A DNA stretch of 50,552 nt, from assembly GCA_947457565.1 (NCBI GenBank), contig CANGWH010000006.1, positions 1-50,552 on the forward strand. Direction: 5' to 3'. The notes beneath the pieces are model-generated. The model was not told the DNA's origin and searched no databases. It saw only the letters and a program-made list of their open reading frames with translations. Below, piece after piece: positions 35,744 to 45,378 of this stretch; the stretch's first letter is position 1; every line of letters begins with the position of its first letter. The stretch comes from Flavobacteriales bacterium (GTDB lineage Bacteria; Bacteroidota; Bacteroidia; NS11-12g; UBA955). Both the position numbers and the translations under genes were made by a program.

Positions 35744-38700
35744 ATGCGAAAATTCATCAGAAATTATTGGCTTCTAGCGCTATTATTGCTTTCAGCCAAG
35801 GTCAACGGGCAAGCACTGTTGATTTCAGAAATGTACGTCAATCCTGCCGGTACAGATTCTTGCAAAGAATTTGTGGAGTTGATTGCCACAAAAGACATCG
35901 ATTTCAGCAAAACTCCATATTCAGTAATTGTCTGTAATAATGGAACAGCTACCATCCGTGGTTGGAAAGAAGGCAAGGCGATTACCTACGCATTTGAGAT
36001 AAATTCAGGCAGCATTAAAGCCGGAGAAATCGGCTATGTTGGTGGATCCTGCATGAAAATCACAGGGACTAAATTAAGGACAATAAATACCATGACTACT
36101 AGCGGTGACGGCGGAATAGGCCAAAGCAACGCCAGTGGAGTGTTTGGCAACGGTGGTACTTCTGCGGATGGAGCGGCTGTATTTGATTTACCGTTATCCT
36201 CGGTTGATTCCATATCGGTACCTATTGATGCTTTATTTTACGGATCAGCATTTGGCGGAGCCATCGTTAGTAGCGGTGCGGCGGGCTATCAATTGCCAAA
36301 TAACGATTTGTATAGCGGCGGAAAATTGACAGCTGCAGCTTATTTAACGGCCGATCCAAGTGGAAATTATTTGGTGGCCAAAGGAGAATTCGATCCCTCA
36401 ACAGGAACATTCAAATCGAAAAGAACCCATACTACATCGTCTACATCCCCAACCGATGGTAAATCCGATATCACCTTCGCTGGAGCTAAAGACACAACAA
36501 AACCTACGCTTAGTTTCAATATACTAAACAACGATAGCAATATTGCCATTAACTCATCGGTAATAATTACTTTTTCTGAATCGATTCGATTAGCCAATGG
36601 TAGCGCTATAACTTCTTCAAACGCAGACACTCTAATTCTGTTTAAAGAAGGCAATAATACTGGCCCCAACGTTGGGTTTAGTGTAAGTTTTGTTAATAAG
36701 CAATTGACAATCACTCCAACTTCAGTATTAAAAAGCAGCCAGCCCTATTACATCCTTTTAAAAACAAATTACATTACAGACTCTACGGGCAATTCGGCTA
36801 CAGGCAACAACACTATATTATTCAAAACACAACCTATACAAACACAGTTTAAAGCTGGTGATTTAGCCTATGTGGCCTTCCGAATGAATGCTACCGGTGC
36901 CGACGATGAATTCGCCTTTGTTACCTTTGTTGATATTTTACCAGGAACACAAATTCGTTTTACGGACGCTAAATTCACAACCAATGCTCCCGCCCAGTGT
37001 GCCGGCGGTTTAATTTGGACAGCTCCAGCTTCCGGCGTTGCTTCCGGGACAATTATCACCATTAAGAACGATTTGCCATCAACCAATTTGGGAGGTGTTT
37101 CTGGTAGCAAATTTGGATTGTCTAGTGGTGGCGATCAAATCATTGCTTATACAGGACCCAATACTAGCCCTACGCATATTACTGCCTTGAGTTCTAATGC
37201 TTGGTTAAGTGCAAATACTGTTTGCAGTGGCAGCCTTTCTATGTTACCAACTTCGCTAACCAACGCTACCAATGCCATAGAATTTTCAGGTGCAAAAGGA
37301 AGCGTTACAGGAAACACAGCGAATTCATATTATAATGGAAAAACCAGTGGATCCATTGCCGAGTTAAAAGCATTAATCCATGACACCGCCAATTGGATAG
37401 GTTCCGCTTCAGGCACCGCACCACAAACTTGGCCAACTTGGGGTTTCCCCGGTTCGCCCACCGTAACCAAAGTTGAATTGGTTAATGCTACCACTTTAAG
37501 GGTTATTTTTTCTCGCGATATGGATTCTACATCGGCTGTTGATGCCAATAATTATAAAGGCATCAGTGGATTAAACACAATAAAACGCACCAACAACGCT
37601 TCAGCGTTAGATACCATTACGTTAGTGTATAGCAGTGCATTTAGCACCGGTACTACCTACACAATCACGGTTCAAAATGTAAAAGATGCTGAAAGTAGAA
37701 TGCTCTTCAAACCCTTTGACTTTACCTTTACCTACGAAACAAAAGTGTCGTTTGCTAGCCGATTTATTGCAATAAATGAAGATGCAAAAGAAGCAATTGT
37801 AAAAATTAATATTCAATTTCCAGGCGTTGGAACCTTGCAGGTTTCTCCGATGATAGGCGCTTGGAGCACTGCCACCAACGCAGATTTCACCTATGTAGGT
37901 CAAAGCATCAATATAGATGCCTCTGCTAATGCAAGTATCGATGTAAAAATTCCAATAATTGATGATAATACCGCAGAAAGTGATGAATACTTCGCTTTGT
38001 CGTTGGAATCCAAAACACCAGGAATTTCCATAATTGGAGCTGCCTTTTTTACCGTTTACATAAAAGATAACGATCGGAAAGCCCCTGTACCTCAAAAAGA
38101 AATTTCATTAAATTTCGTGGAGAGCTTCAACCCTAATCCAATTAAAGGATCTACCACAGAAATCGTAGTGCACGATGCTAAATCTCAGCGCTTATTTATG
38201 ACCAGTGCAATTCAAGACCGATTAGACATTGCAGATTTCGCCAATCCCAAAGACATTACCCTTATAAAAACAGTGGATATGTCTACCTACGGAGGCATCA
38301 CTTCTGTTGCGGTTAACAACGGATTAGTTGCCGTAGCTTCACCCAATGCTAATGAACAATTGCGTGGCCAAGTTGTATTTTTCGATACCGATGGCAATTT
38401 CATCAACAAAGTAGAGGTAGGATTTTTACCTGATATGATCACCTTCTCCCCGGACGGAAACAAAGTGTTTACCGCTAATGAAGGGCAGCCCAATTTGGAT
38501 TATTCGATAGATCCTGAAGGCTCGGTTTCCATTATCGATTTAACAGCGGGTGCTTCCAAAATCACCAATAGCGACGTAAAAGAAGTAAGTTTTGCATCCT
38601 TCAATAATCAAGAAACCGCCCTTTTAGCACAAGGGGTAAGGAAACTTTATGCACCAAGTACCTTGGCACAAGACTTTGAGCCTGAGTTTGTTACCATTTC

Positions 38701-39823
38701 TGCCGATAATAAAACAGCATGGGTAACCTTACAAGAGAATAATGCCATAGCAGAAATAGACGTAGAGAAAGCCAGTGTCTCTAAAATTTGGGCAATGGGC
38801 AGTAAAAATTGGAGTAAATCAACCTTAGGGTTTGATGCCAGTGATAATTCAGGGCACGTATTAATGAACAAATGGCCGGTTAACTCTTTCTACATACCAG
38901 ACGCTATTAATAACTATACCGTAAATGGCAAAACCTACCTGTTAACAGCCAACGAAGGGGATGAAAAAGAATACACGCCATTAAACGAAAGAACTACAGT
39001 TTCGGCGGTAAAACTTGATTCTGCTACTTTTCCCAATCGCGCACAGTTGATGGAAAGTCATGCCTTGGGTAGATTCCGCATCACAACCCTTAGCAAAGAC
39101 ATAGACAACGATGGGGATATCGATGAAATCAACAGTGTGGGTGCACGCTCATTCACTATTTGGAATCCCGAAGATGGATCTCTAGTTTATGATAATGATG
39201 CCGATTTTGAATTAATCACGGCACAACACCCAGCCATTGGAAGAATCTTTAATGCCGATAACGAAAATAATACGTTTAAAACACGTAGCCGTGCAAAAGG
39301 ACCTGAACCCGAGGGTGCAACGGTTGCTGAGTACAATGGAGAATATTTTGCCTTTATAGCGTTAGAGCGAACCGGCGGGGTGATGGTTTACAAGGTAACC
39401 GATCCCAAAAATCCCATTTACCAAGACTATCAGAACTCAAGAAGTAACACCCTCTACAGCGGCGATAATGGACCGGAAGGCATTCAATTTATTCGTCCAG
39501 AAAACTCCCCTACAGGTAAACCTTATGTAATTGTAGCCAATGAATTAAGCGGCACGGTAGCTGTTTTCGAAGTTCAAAACAATATGCCTATTAATAATAC
39601 CGAAGAGTTAACCGCTCCAGGGAAATCGTTATCTGCTTATCCAAACCCAAGTAACGGTTTAGTAAATTTAAACAAGACTGGAATTGTACTGGTAACAAAC
39701 GCCTTGGGACAAGTAGTATTCCAAAGCGAAAAACCCGTAAAGTCTATTGACCTTTCCACGTGTTTACCTGGGATCTATGCCATAACCGTAGGTAATGAAA
39801 CCACCAAAGTAGTTGTGAAATAA
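35744..39823 (+). CDS. Large multidomain secreted protein (lamin-tail-like N-terminus, Ig-like/SbsA-like segments, choice-of-anchor-I-like beta-propeller, T9SS C-terminus)
   Basis: LLISEMYVNPAGTDSCKEFVELIA; KPTLSFNILNNDSNIAINSSVIITFSE; GPEPEGATVAEYNGEYFAFIALERTGGVMVYKVTDPKNPIY; SAYPNPSNGLVNLNKTGIVLVTNALGQVV...GIYAITVGNETTKVVVK. Confidence 0.85.
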   Translation: MRKFIRNYWLLALLLLSAKVNGQALLISEMYVNPAGTDSCKEFVELIATKDIDFSKTPYSVIVCNNGTATIRGWKEGKAITYAFEINSGSIKAGEIGYVGGSCMKITGTKLRTINTMTTSGDGGIGQSNASGVFGNGGTSADGAAVFDLPLSSVDSISVPIDALFYGSAFGGAIVSSGAAGYQLPNNDLYSGGKLTAAAYLTADPSGNYLVAKGEFDPSTGTFKSKRTHTTSSTSPTDGKSDITFAGAKDTTKPTLSFNILNNDSNIAINSSVIITFSESIRLANGSAITSSNADTLILFKEGNNTGPNVGFSVSFVNKQLTITPTSVLKSSQPYYILLKTNYITDSTGNSATGNNTILFKTQPIQTQFKAGDLAYVAFRMNATGADDEFAFVTFVDILPGTQIRFTDAKFTTNAPAQCAGGLIWTAPASGVASGTIITIKNDLPSTNLGGVSGSKFGLSSGGDQIIAYTGPNTSPTHITALSSNAWLSANTVCSGSLSMLPTSLTNATNAIEFSGAKGSVTGNTANSYYNGKTSGSIAELKALIHDTANWIGSASGTAPQTWPTWGFPGSPTVTKVELVNATTLRVIFSRDMDSTSAVDANNYKGISGLNTIKRTNNASALDTITLVYSSAFSTGTTYTITVQNVKDAESRMLFKPFDFTFTYETKVSFASRFIAINEDAKEAIVKINIQFPGVGTLQVSPMIGAWSTATNADFTYVGQSINIDASANASIDVKIPIIDDNTAESDEYFALSLESKTPGISIIGAAFFTVYIKDNDRKAPVPQKEISLNFVESFNPNPIKGSTTEIVVHDAKSQRLFMTSAIQDRLDIADFANPKDITLIKTVDMSTYGGITSVAVNNGLVAVASPNANEQLRGQVVFFDTDGNFINKVEVGFLPDMITFSPDGNKVFTANEGQPNLDYSIDPEGSVSIIDLTAGASKITNSDVKEVSFASFNNQETALLAQGVRKLYAPSTLAQDFEPEFVTISADNKTAWVTLQENNAIAEIDVEKASVSKIWAMGSKNWSKSTLGFDASDNSGHVLMNKWPVNSFYIPDAINNYTVNGKTYLLTANEGDEKEYTPLNERTTVSAVKLDSATFPNRAQLMESHALGRFRITTLSKDIDNDGDIDEINSVGARSFTIWNPEDGSLVYDNDADFELITAQHPAIGRIFNADNENNTFKTRSRAKGPEPEGATVAEYNGEYFAFIALERTGGVMVYKVTDPKNPIYQDYQNSRSNTLYSGDNGPEGIQFIRPENSPTGKPYVIVANELSGTVAVFEVQNNMPINNTEELTAPGKSLSAYPNPSNGLVNLNKTGIVLVTNALGQVVFQSEKPVKSIDLSTCLPGIYAITVGNETTKVVVK

Positions 39824-39860
39824 AGGAGTGTAAAATCAACTTTATCCTCCATCGTTGATG

Positions 39861-39896
39861 AAAGGCTGCTTCTACTTAAGAGGCAGCCTTTTATAT
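39861..39896 (+). terminator. Rho-independent terminator
   Basis: AAAGGCTGCTTCT-actta-AGAGGCAGCCTTT: 13-bp stem with one G:U, then T-rich TTATATTT. Confidence 0.8.
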
Positions 39897-39967
39897 TTAT
39901 TTACCAATAACTCCTTGAATTAAATTCAAATTTCTGTACTCAAGAAACAGCGGTAGTTACAAATTAA

Positions 39968-40867
39968 TTAACCCCTGTTATAATAAATATTTCGAACTAG
40001 CCCATCGGCTAAGCCGATTTTTGGAACAGAAATTTCACGAGCACCGGCCCAACGCAAAATAGAGGTATAGATTTGTAAAGCCGGTACAATTACTTCGGCT
40101 CGTTCAAGACGCAACTGGTAAGTATGCATGCGCTCTTCCATAGTCATCGAACCCAAATCACGCAAAAAAGTTTCCAATTGTTGCAGACCGATTGGCTGTC
40201 CTTCCTTTTGCTTGGATAAGGCAAAAAGTTTATTGATATTGCCGCCGCTCCCTACCACTTTCAATGGTTTGTGATCTTTAACTGCAACCCTAACCGACCG
40301 TTTAATCTCATCCCAAATTTCCTCTTTTACTTTTCCGCTCATCAATCGAATGGTACCAATATCAAACGATTCCTGTAACACTTTTTCACCAAATGAATAC
40401 AAGGTTAATTCCGTACTACCACCGCCAACATCGATATACAATGTACTACCGTGTTGAGCGCCAGACTGACGTAAATGTGTTTCGTAAATGATTTCGGCTT
40501 CTTCTCTTCCCGAAATAACTTCAATATTAATTCCCGTCTTCGCAAGTATTGATTGTACGATTTCCTGTGAATTTCTGGCATCGCGCATGGCCGAGGTTGC
40601 ACAAGCTCTGAAGTGTGTAACGCCGTAAATTTCCATAATCAACCGGAAACTCTCCATGCTCTTTTCCAGTAAATCTACCTTTTGCTGAGAAATATATCCC
40701 GATTCAAATACGTCCAATCCCAATCGCAATGGCAACCGCAATAAACTCAATTTTGTAAAATCAACCGTTTCGTTCTTGTACGGAATTGCCTGTGCAACAA
40801 GCAGTCGTACAGCATTGCTGCCAATGTCAATGGCTCCGAGGTTCAAGGGTGTATTCTTTGGATGCAA
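39968..40867 (-). CDS. Ppx/GppA family exopolyphosphatase
   Basis: GAIDIGSNAVRLLVAQ, LYIDVGGGSTELTLYS, KVVGSGGNINKL. Confidence 0.93.
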   Translation of the reverse strand: MHPKNTPLNLGAIDIGSNAVRLLVAQAIPYKNETVDFTKLSLLRLPLRLGLDVFESGYISQQKVDLLEKSMESFRLIMEIYGVTHFRACATSAMRDARNSQEIVQSILAKTGINIEVISGREEAEIIYETHLRQSGAQHGSTLYIDVGGGSTELTLYSFGEKVLQESFDIGTIRLMSGKVKEEIWDEIKRSVRVAVKDHKPLKVVGSGGNINKLFALSKQKEGQPIGLQQLETFLRDLGSMTMEERMHTYQLRLERAEVIVPALQIYTSILRWAGAREISVPKIGLADGLVRNIYYNRG

Positions 40868-42959
40868 GGTATTGGTAGATTAGTATCTGCGATCGACATT
40901 CAACATCTCCGTCTTCTTTATCAACGTATTGATTGCTGAGCGCAGAATCCAAAATTCGGGCTTTTTGATTTTCTCGCAACTGAATGTTCATAATATGGGA
41001 TAACTCATCCTGCCAAATTTGATTTTCTATAGGACAGGATATCTCTACTCGATTATCTAAATTTCTTGACATCCAATCGGCAGAAGATATAAACACTTGT
41101 CTACTGGCTCCTTGCCCAAAAATCATTACTCGGGCGTGTTCTAAATACTGATCCACTATACTTATTGCTCTAGGTCTAACTTTGAACGATTTTTGATCGG
41201 TAATTGCACAACAAATACCTCGAATAACCAACTCTAATTGAACCCCAGCTTTAGAAGCGTTATATAAGTTCTCTATCATTGGCTTATCGCTTAACGAATT
41301 CAATTTCACAATCACCGAAGCGGGTCTTTTCTTCTTGGCCAACGCTACCTGTTTATCAATTAACGTTTGAAAAAACTTTCGCGTACTTACCGGTGACGCC
41401 ACCAACGTTTTTAACGATTTTAACAGAACCAAATTGGGGCTTTCTCTTTCCAAGCACTCAAATACCTTATTTACATCCGCCAATATTTTTGAATTGCTCG
41501 TTAATAAACAATGATCGCCATAAATTCGGGCTGTACTCTCGTTGAGATTGCCCGTACTTACAAACCCAAAATGTCTGGTTTGATTGAACTCTCTGCGTTT
41601 TATTACACAAATTTTTGCATGCACTTTCATGTTTGGGAGCCCAATTTTTACAGTAACCCCCTCCTCTTCCAACCGCCGTCTCCAACGCAAATTAGCTTCT
41701 TCATCAAACCGTGCTTTTAACTCAATAACTACTACTACCTGTTTCCCGTTCCTTACGGCATTAATCAAAGCATTGATAACCTTAGAATCACTGGCCAACC
41801 GGTACAGTGTAATTTTAATGCTTACAACGGCAGGGTCTATGGCAGACTCTCGCAACAAATCAATCACAGAATCGAAGGAATGATAAGGCAAATGAAGCAT
41901 TACATCGGTTCTACTTAAAACATCCAATATTCTACATGGCTGCTGTAATAGCGGATGTACAAATGGTCTTGGACGTTCATTGAGATTTGAAAAAACCGAC
42001 TTGGGAAAGTCCATGAAATCCTTGAAATTATGAATCCTGCCGCCAGGAATTAGATTGTCTTTTCTCGACAAACTCAATCGTTTCACCAACCAATCCAACA
42101 AGTTTGGATCAATCTGCTTATCATAAACAAATCGGGTTGCCTTACCTTTCTTTCTATTTTTTAGCCCTTTCTCTAATTCGTCAATAACATTGGATTGCAG
42201 ATCACTATCCATATCTAATTCCGCATCTCGAGTAACTTTTATGGTGTGTCCCATAAAGCGATTAAATCCAAAGGGAGCAAATAAATACGGAAGATTAAAT
42301 CGGATAACGTCTTCCAATAAAATTATATCATGTACGCCTCTCTTAGACGGCAATAACACAAAACGAGATAACTCACCAACTGGAATTTCAATCAGTGCAT
42401 AACGTTGCATCAATGGATTGGTATCGTGCCCCAACACACACGCTAGATATATACTCCGATCCCTCAACAGAGGCATGGCAGGAATACTCTCTACCATTAA
42501 AGGAACGATTCGGGTATGAACCTTCTCATCGAAATACCGTGTTACAAACTCGCGCTGCTCTTTATTTAACTGTTTCTCCGTTTTTAGGAAAATGTTCTGT
42601 TCGGCCAATTCATCCACAATCTCTTTGAAAATACGCTCAAATGCCGATTGTTGGTTTACTACGGTACTTTGAATTTGTTTTAAAATTTTATCAGGGTTCG
42701 ACTCCAATTGCATTTTTGCTGCGCCCCCCAATTTTACCATCTTATTTAATGTAGCAACCCGAACTCGAAAGAACTCATCCAAGTTATTAGAAAAAATACC
42801 CAAAAACCTCAATCGATCATGTAAATGATTCCCCGTATCCTCCGCTTCCTGCAATACTCTGCCATTAAACGACAACCAACTCAGATCGCGGATAATAAAT
42901 TTACTTTTTGACGGAACTATTTTGTGCACGAGTGCAAATATCCTTGGTTTGTATAGCAC
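40827..42959 (-). CDS. ppk1: Polyphosphate kinase 1 (start uncertain)
   Basis: IIRDLSWLSFNGRVLQEAEDTGNHLHDRLRFLGIFSNNLDEFFRVRVA; ELKARFDEEANLRWRRRLEEEGVTVKIGLPNMKVHAKICVI; ADWMSRNLDNRVEISCPI. Confidence 0.96.
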   Translation of the reverse strand: MLYKPRIFALVHKIVPSKSKFIIRDLSWLSFNGRVLQEAEDTGNHLHDRLRFLGIFSNNLDEFFRVRVATLNKMVKLGGAAKMQLESNPDKILKQIQSTVVNQQSAFERIFKEIVDELAEQNIFLKTEKQLNKEQREFVTRYFDEKVHTRIVPLMVESIPAMPLLRDRSIYLACVLGHDTNPLMQRYALIEIPVGELSRFVLLPSKRGVHDIILLEDVIRFNLPYLFAPFGFNRFMGHTIKVTRDAELDMDSDLQSNVIDELEKGLKNRKKGKATRFVYDKQIDPNLLDWLVKRLSLSRKDNLIPGGRIHNFKDFMDFPKSVFSNLNERPRPFVHPLLQQPCRILDVLSRTDVMLHLPYHSFDSVIDLLRESAIDPAVVSIKITLYRLASDSKVINALINAVRNGKQVVVVIELKARFDEEANLRWRRRLEEEGVTVKIGLPNMKVHAKICVIKRREFNQTRHFGFVSTGNLNESTARIYGDHCLLTSNSKILADVNKVFECLERESPNLVLLKSLKTLVASPVSTRKFFQTLIDKQVALAKKKRPASVIVKLNSLSDKPMIENLYNASKAGVQLELVIRGICCAITDQKSFKVRPRAISIVDQYLEHARVMIFGQGASRQVFISSADWMSRNLDNRVEISCPIENQIWQDELSHIMNIQLRENQKARILDSALSNQYVDKEDGDVECRSQILIYQYLASKEYTLEPRSH

Positions 42960-43094
42960 AAGGTTTGTATTAATGCTAATATTATATTAATTCAGTGTTA
43001 CCAATCACGCTGCCCGCTATTCAATTTAATAATCATTTATTACTCAATCAATAATAAAAAAACATACCGGTAGGTATTTCGAGGCAAAGCCAGT

Positions 43095-43958
43095 ATGACC
43101 AAGAAAAAGTTAGAAGTATGCGTATTGAGCGATTTGCATTTAGGCACTTATGGCTGTCATGCCGAAGATATTTGCGATTACCTATCCAGTATTAAGCCTG
43201 AGATACTCATTCTAAATGGCGACATAATAGATATTTGGCAATTTAAAAAGCGCTACTTTCCTGCTTCACACATGCAAGTATTGAGAAAAATTCTTAAAAT
43301 GGCTGAAAAAGGATGCAAAGTATATTATATCACCGGGAATCATGACGAAGCACTGCGGCGATATTCGGGTATTGGTTTAGGAAATATTACCCTTGACGAT
43401 AAGCTAATACTAGAAATAGACGGCAAGAAAACTTGGTTTTTTCATGGAGATATTTTTGATGCTACTACCCAGGGCAGTGCAAAAATTCTTGCTAAATTGG
43501 GAGGTAAAGGCTACGATATGCTCATTTGGATTAATCACCAAGTGAATCGCCTTCTTGAATTGATGGGTAAAGAAAAAATGAGCCTTTCAAAAAAAGTTAA
43601 GTCGGGCGTAAAAAAGGCCGTGAGTTGGATTGCTAACTTCGAGGATACCGCCGCAGAATTGGCCATTGAAGAAGGGTATGACGTAGTTTGTTGCGGTCAT
43701 ATTCACCAGCCACAAGATCGTATAATTTCTAATAAAAACGGATCCGTTCGATACCTTAATAGCGGTGATTGGATTGAGAATTTAACTTCCCTAGAATATG
43801 CAAACGGCGAGTGGACAATTTACACCCATCAACCCATGAGCAAGCGCGAAAAAATCCAGCAAAAACAGGAATTTAAAGACTTGATAAAGATTCCATTCCC
43901 CGGTGTTTTACCCACTTCACCATTGCCCGCTTGGGTGGCCTTTAGCGATGTCCAATAA
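43095..43958 (+). CDS. Metallophosphoesterase, UDP-2,3-diacylglucosamine diphosphatase-like
   Basis: EVCVLSDLHLGTYG, LILNGDIIDIWQFKKRYFP, YYITGNHDEALRRY, WFFHGDIFD, VCCGHIHQP. Confidence 0.88.
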   Translation: MTKKKLEVCVLSDLHLGTYGCHAEDICDYLSSIKPEILILNGDIIDIWQFKKRYFPASHMQVLRKILKMAEKGCKVYYITGNHDEALRRYSGIGLGNITLDDKLILEIDGKKTWFFHGDIFDATTQGSAKILAKLGGKGYDMLIWINHQVNRLLELMGKEKMSLSKKVKSGVKKAVSWIANFEDTAAELAIEEGYDVVCCGHIHQPQDRIISNKNGSVRYLNSGDWIENLTSLEYANGEWTIYTHQPMSKREKIQQKQEFKDLIKIPFPGVLPTSPLPAWVAFSDVQ

Positions 43959-45378
43959 GCGCATTAAAATATTATATTCGGTTCAAGCCACAGGCAACGG
44001 ACATATATCCAGGGCCTCTGAAGTATTTTCCCAATTAGAAAAGTATGGGACAGTGGATGTGTTATTGTCGGGTTCAAATTGTAATTTACCCGTAAACATT
44101 CCCGTTAAATTTCGTTACCCCGGTATTTCATTGTTTTATAAGCATGGTGGTGGATTGGACTATTGGAAAATGTTGAAACAATTTAATCCCATCCGTATAA
44201 TGCGGCAGGTATTCTCCATCCCCGTACAACATTATGATCTGATAATCAATGATTTCGATGCATTAACCTCGCTCGCCTGCAGACTTAGACGTGTAAAATC
44301 TGTTCATTGGGGACACCAAGCAAGTTTTCAGTACAAGAAATCACCGCGTCCCGATAAAATAGATGCCTTGGGCGAATGGGTGCTTAATAATTACTGCAAA
44401 GCAACAGTACATATTGGATTGCACTTTTTGCCATACGACGAGGGAATATTACCGCCTGTGATAAAAGAATCCGTTCGCAAATACACACCCGAGAATCATG
44501 GTCATCTAACCGTATATCTTCCTCAATATTCACTTAAAGAATTGATGAACAATTTAAGTTCGCTCAATTTTGTACCTATTCATATTTTCTCATCCGAAGT
44601 AAACAACAAACAGACCTATCAACATATTACATGTTTTCCATTGGGCAAAGATTCGTTTAGCACTTCAATGATTAATTGCGCTGGATTAATTACCGCTGGT
44701 GGATTTGAAACTCCTGCCGAAGCCCTATTTATGGGGAAAAAATTAATTGTTATACCGATTCGAGGCCAATACGAACAGCAGTGTAACGCCGCCGCCCTGA
44801 GTAAAATGGGGGTACCTGTATTACCTGAACTTACGGTTCATACAGGTCAACTGATCTGCAAATACTTCTCTTTATCACCCAATCAAATTCATCAACGCAC
44901 TGCCGATTTAAACAACAGGCACACGATAAAAGATCAACCGAGTAATCAATCCATAGAGACTTTATTTCACCGCCGCTCTAGCATCCAATCCAATTTTCCA
45001 ACCGCTACTGAAAACGCTACTCAAAAATCAAGAACTTCTGCCGAAACAATACCACCTATTAATGCTCTAAATCCGTTTAGTTCTCCCTTTTCGGTTCTAG
45101 AAATAAAAACTAAAAAATCACGAAAGACAGAGAATACTTGGTTGAATTCGTTATCCCAACAAACAAATTTGGAAGCTGGCAGCATCAACCAAAGCGAGAT
45201 CGGCAATTATTTTAAACTCTTTAGCAATGAATCCATTGTAGATAAAATGATGGCTATTGCCTTACAATACCAAAATTTAGAGCCTAGATCGAAATCAATA
45301 GTTTTTTTGAGGTTTAAGAAACGCCGCTACCCGCAATTACCATCGATTTCGGACTTACAAATACCAATTTCCCAGTAG
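43948..45378 (+). CDS. GT-B-like glycosyltransferase family protein with extended C-terminus
   Basis: IKILYSVQATGNGHISRASEVFSQLEKYGTVDVLLSGSN ... GLITAGGFETPAEALFMGKKLIVIPIRGQYEQQCNAAALSKMGVPV. Start ATG 43948 overlaps the upstream gene by 11 nt. Confidence 0.78.
   Translation: MSNKRIKILYSVQATGNGHISRASEVFSQLEKYGTVDVLLSGSNCNLPVNIPVKFRYPGISLFYKHGGGLDYWKMLKQFNPIRIMRQVFSIPVQHYDLIINDFDALTSLACRLRRVKSVHWGHQASFQYKKSPRPDKIDALGEWVLNNYCKATVHIGLHFLPYDEGILPPVIKESVRKYTPENHGHLTVYLPQYSLKELMNNLSSLNFVPIHIFSSEVNNKQTYQHITCFPLGKDSFSTSMINCAGLITAGGFETPAEALFMGKKLIVIPIRGQYEQQCNAAALSKMGVPVLPELTVHTGQLICKYFSLSPNQIHQRTADLNNRHTIKDQPSNQSIETLFHRRSSIQSNFPTATENATQKSRTSAETIPPINALNPFSSPFSVLEIKTKKSRKTENTWLNSLSQQTNLEAGSINQSEIGNYFKLFSNESIVDKMMAIALQYQNLEPRSKSIVFLRFKKRRYPQLPSISDLQIPISQ

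Noticed and set aside
37622-38095. 157-aa minus-strand ORF
   Set aside because: Antisense to the 1359-aa T9SS protein; no supporting promoter or motif.
43063-43076. ATACCGGTAGGTAT element upstream of the metallophosphoesterase as an operator
   Set aside because: Only 5-bp arms; too short to distinguish from chance.
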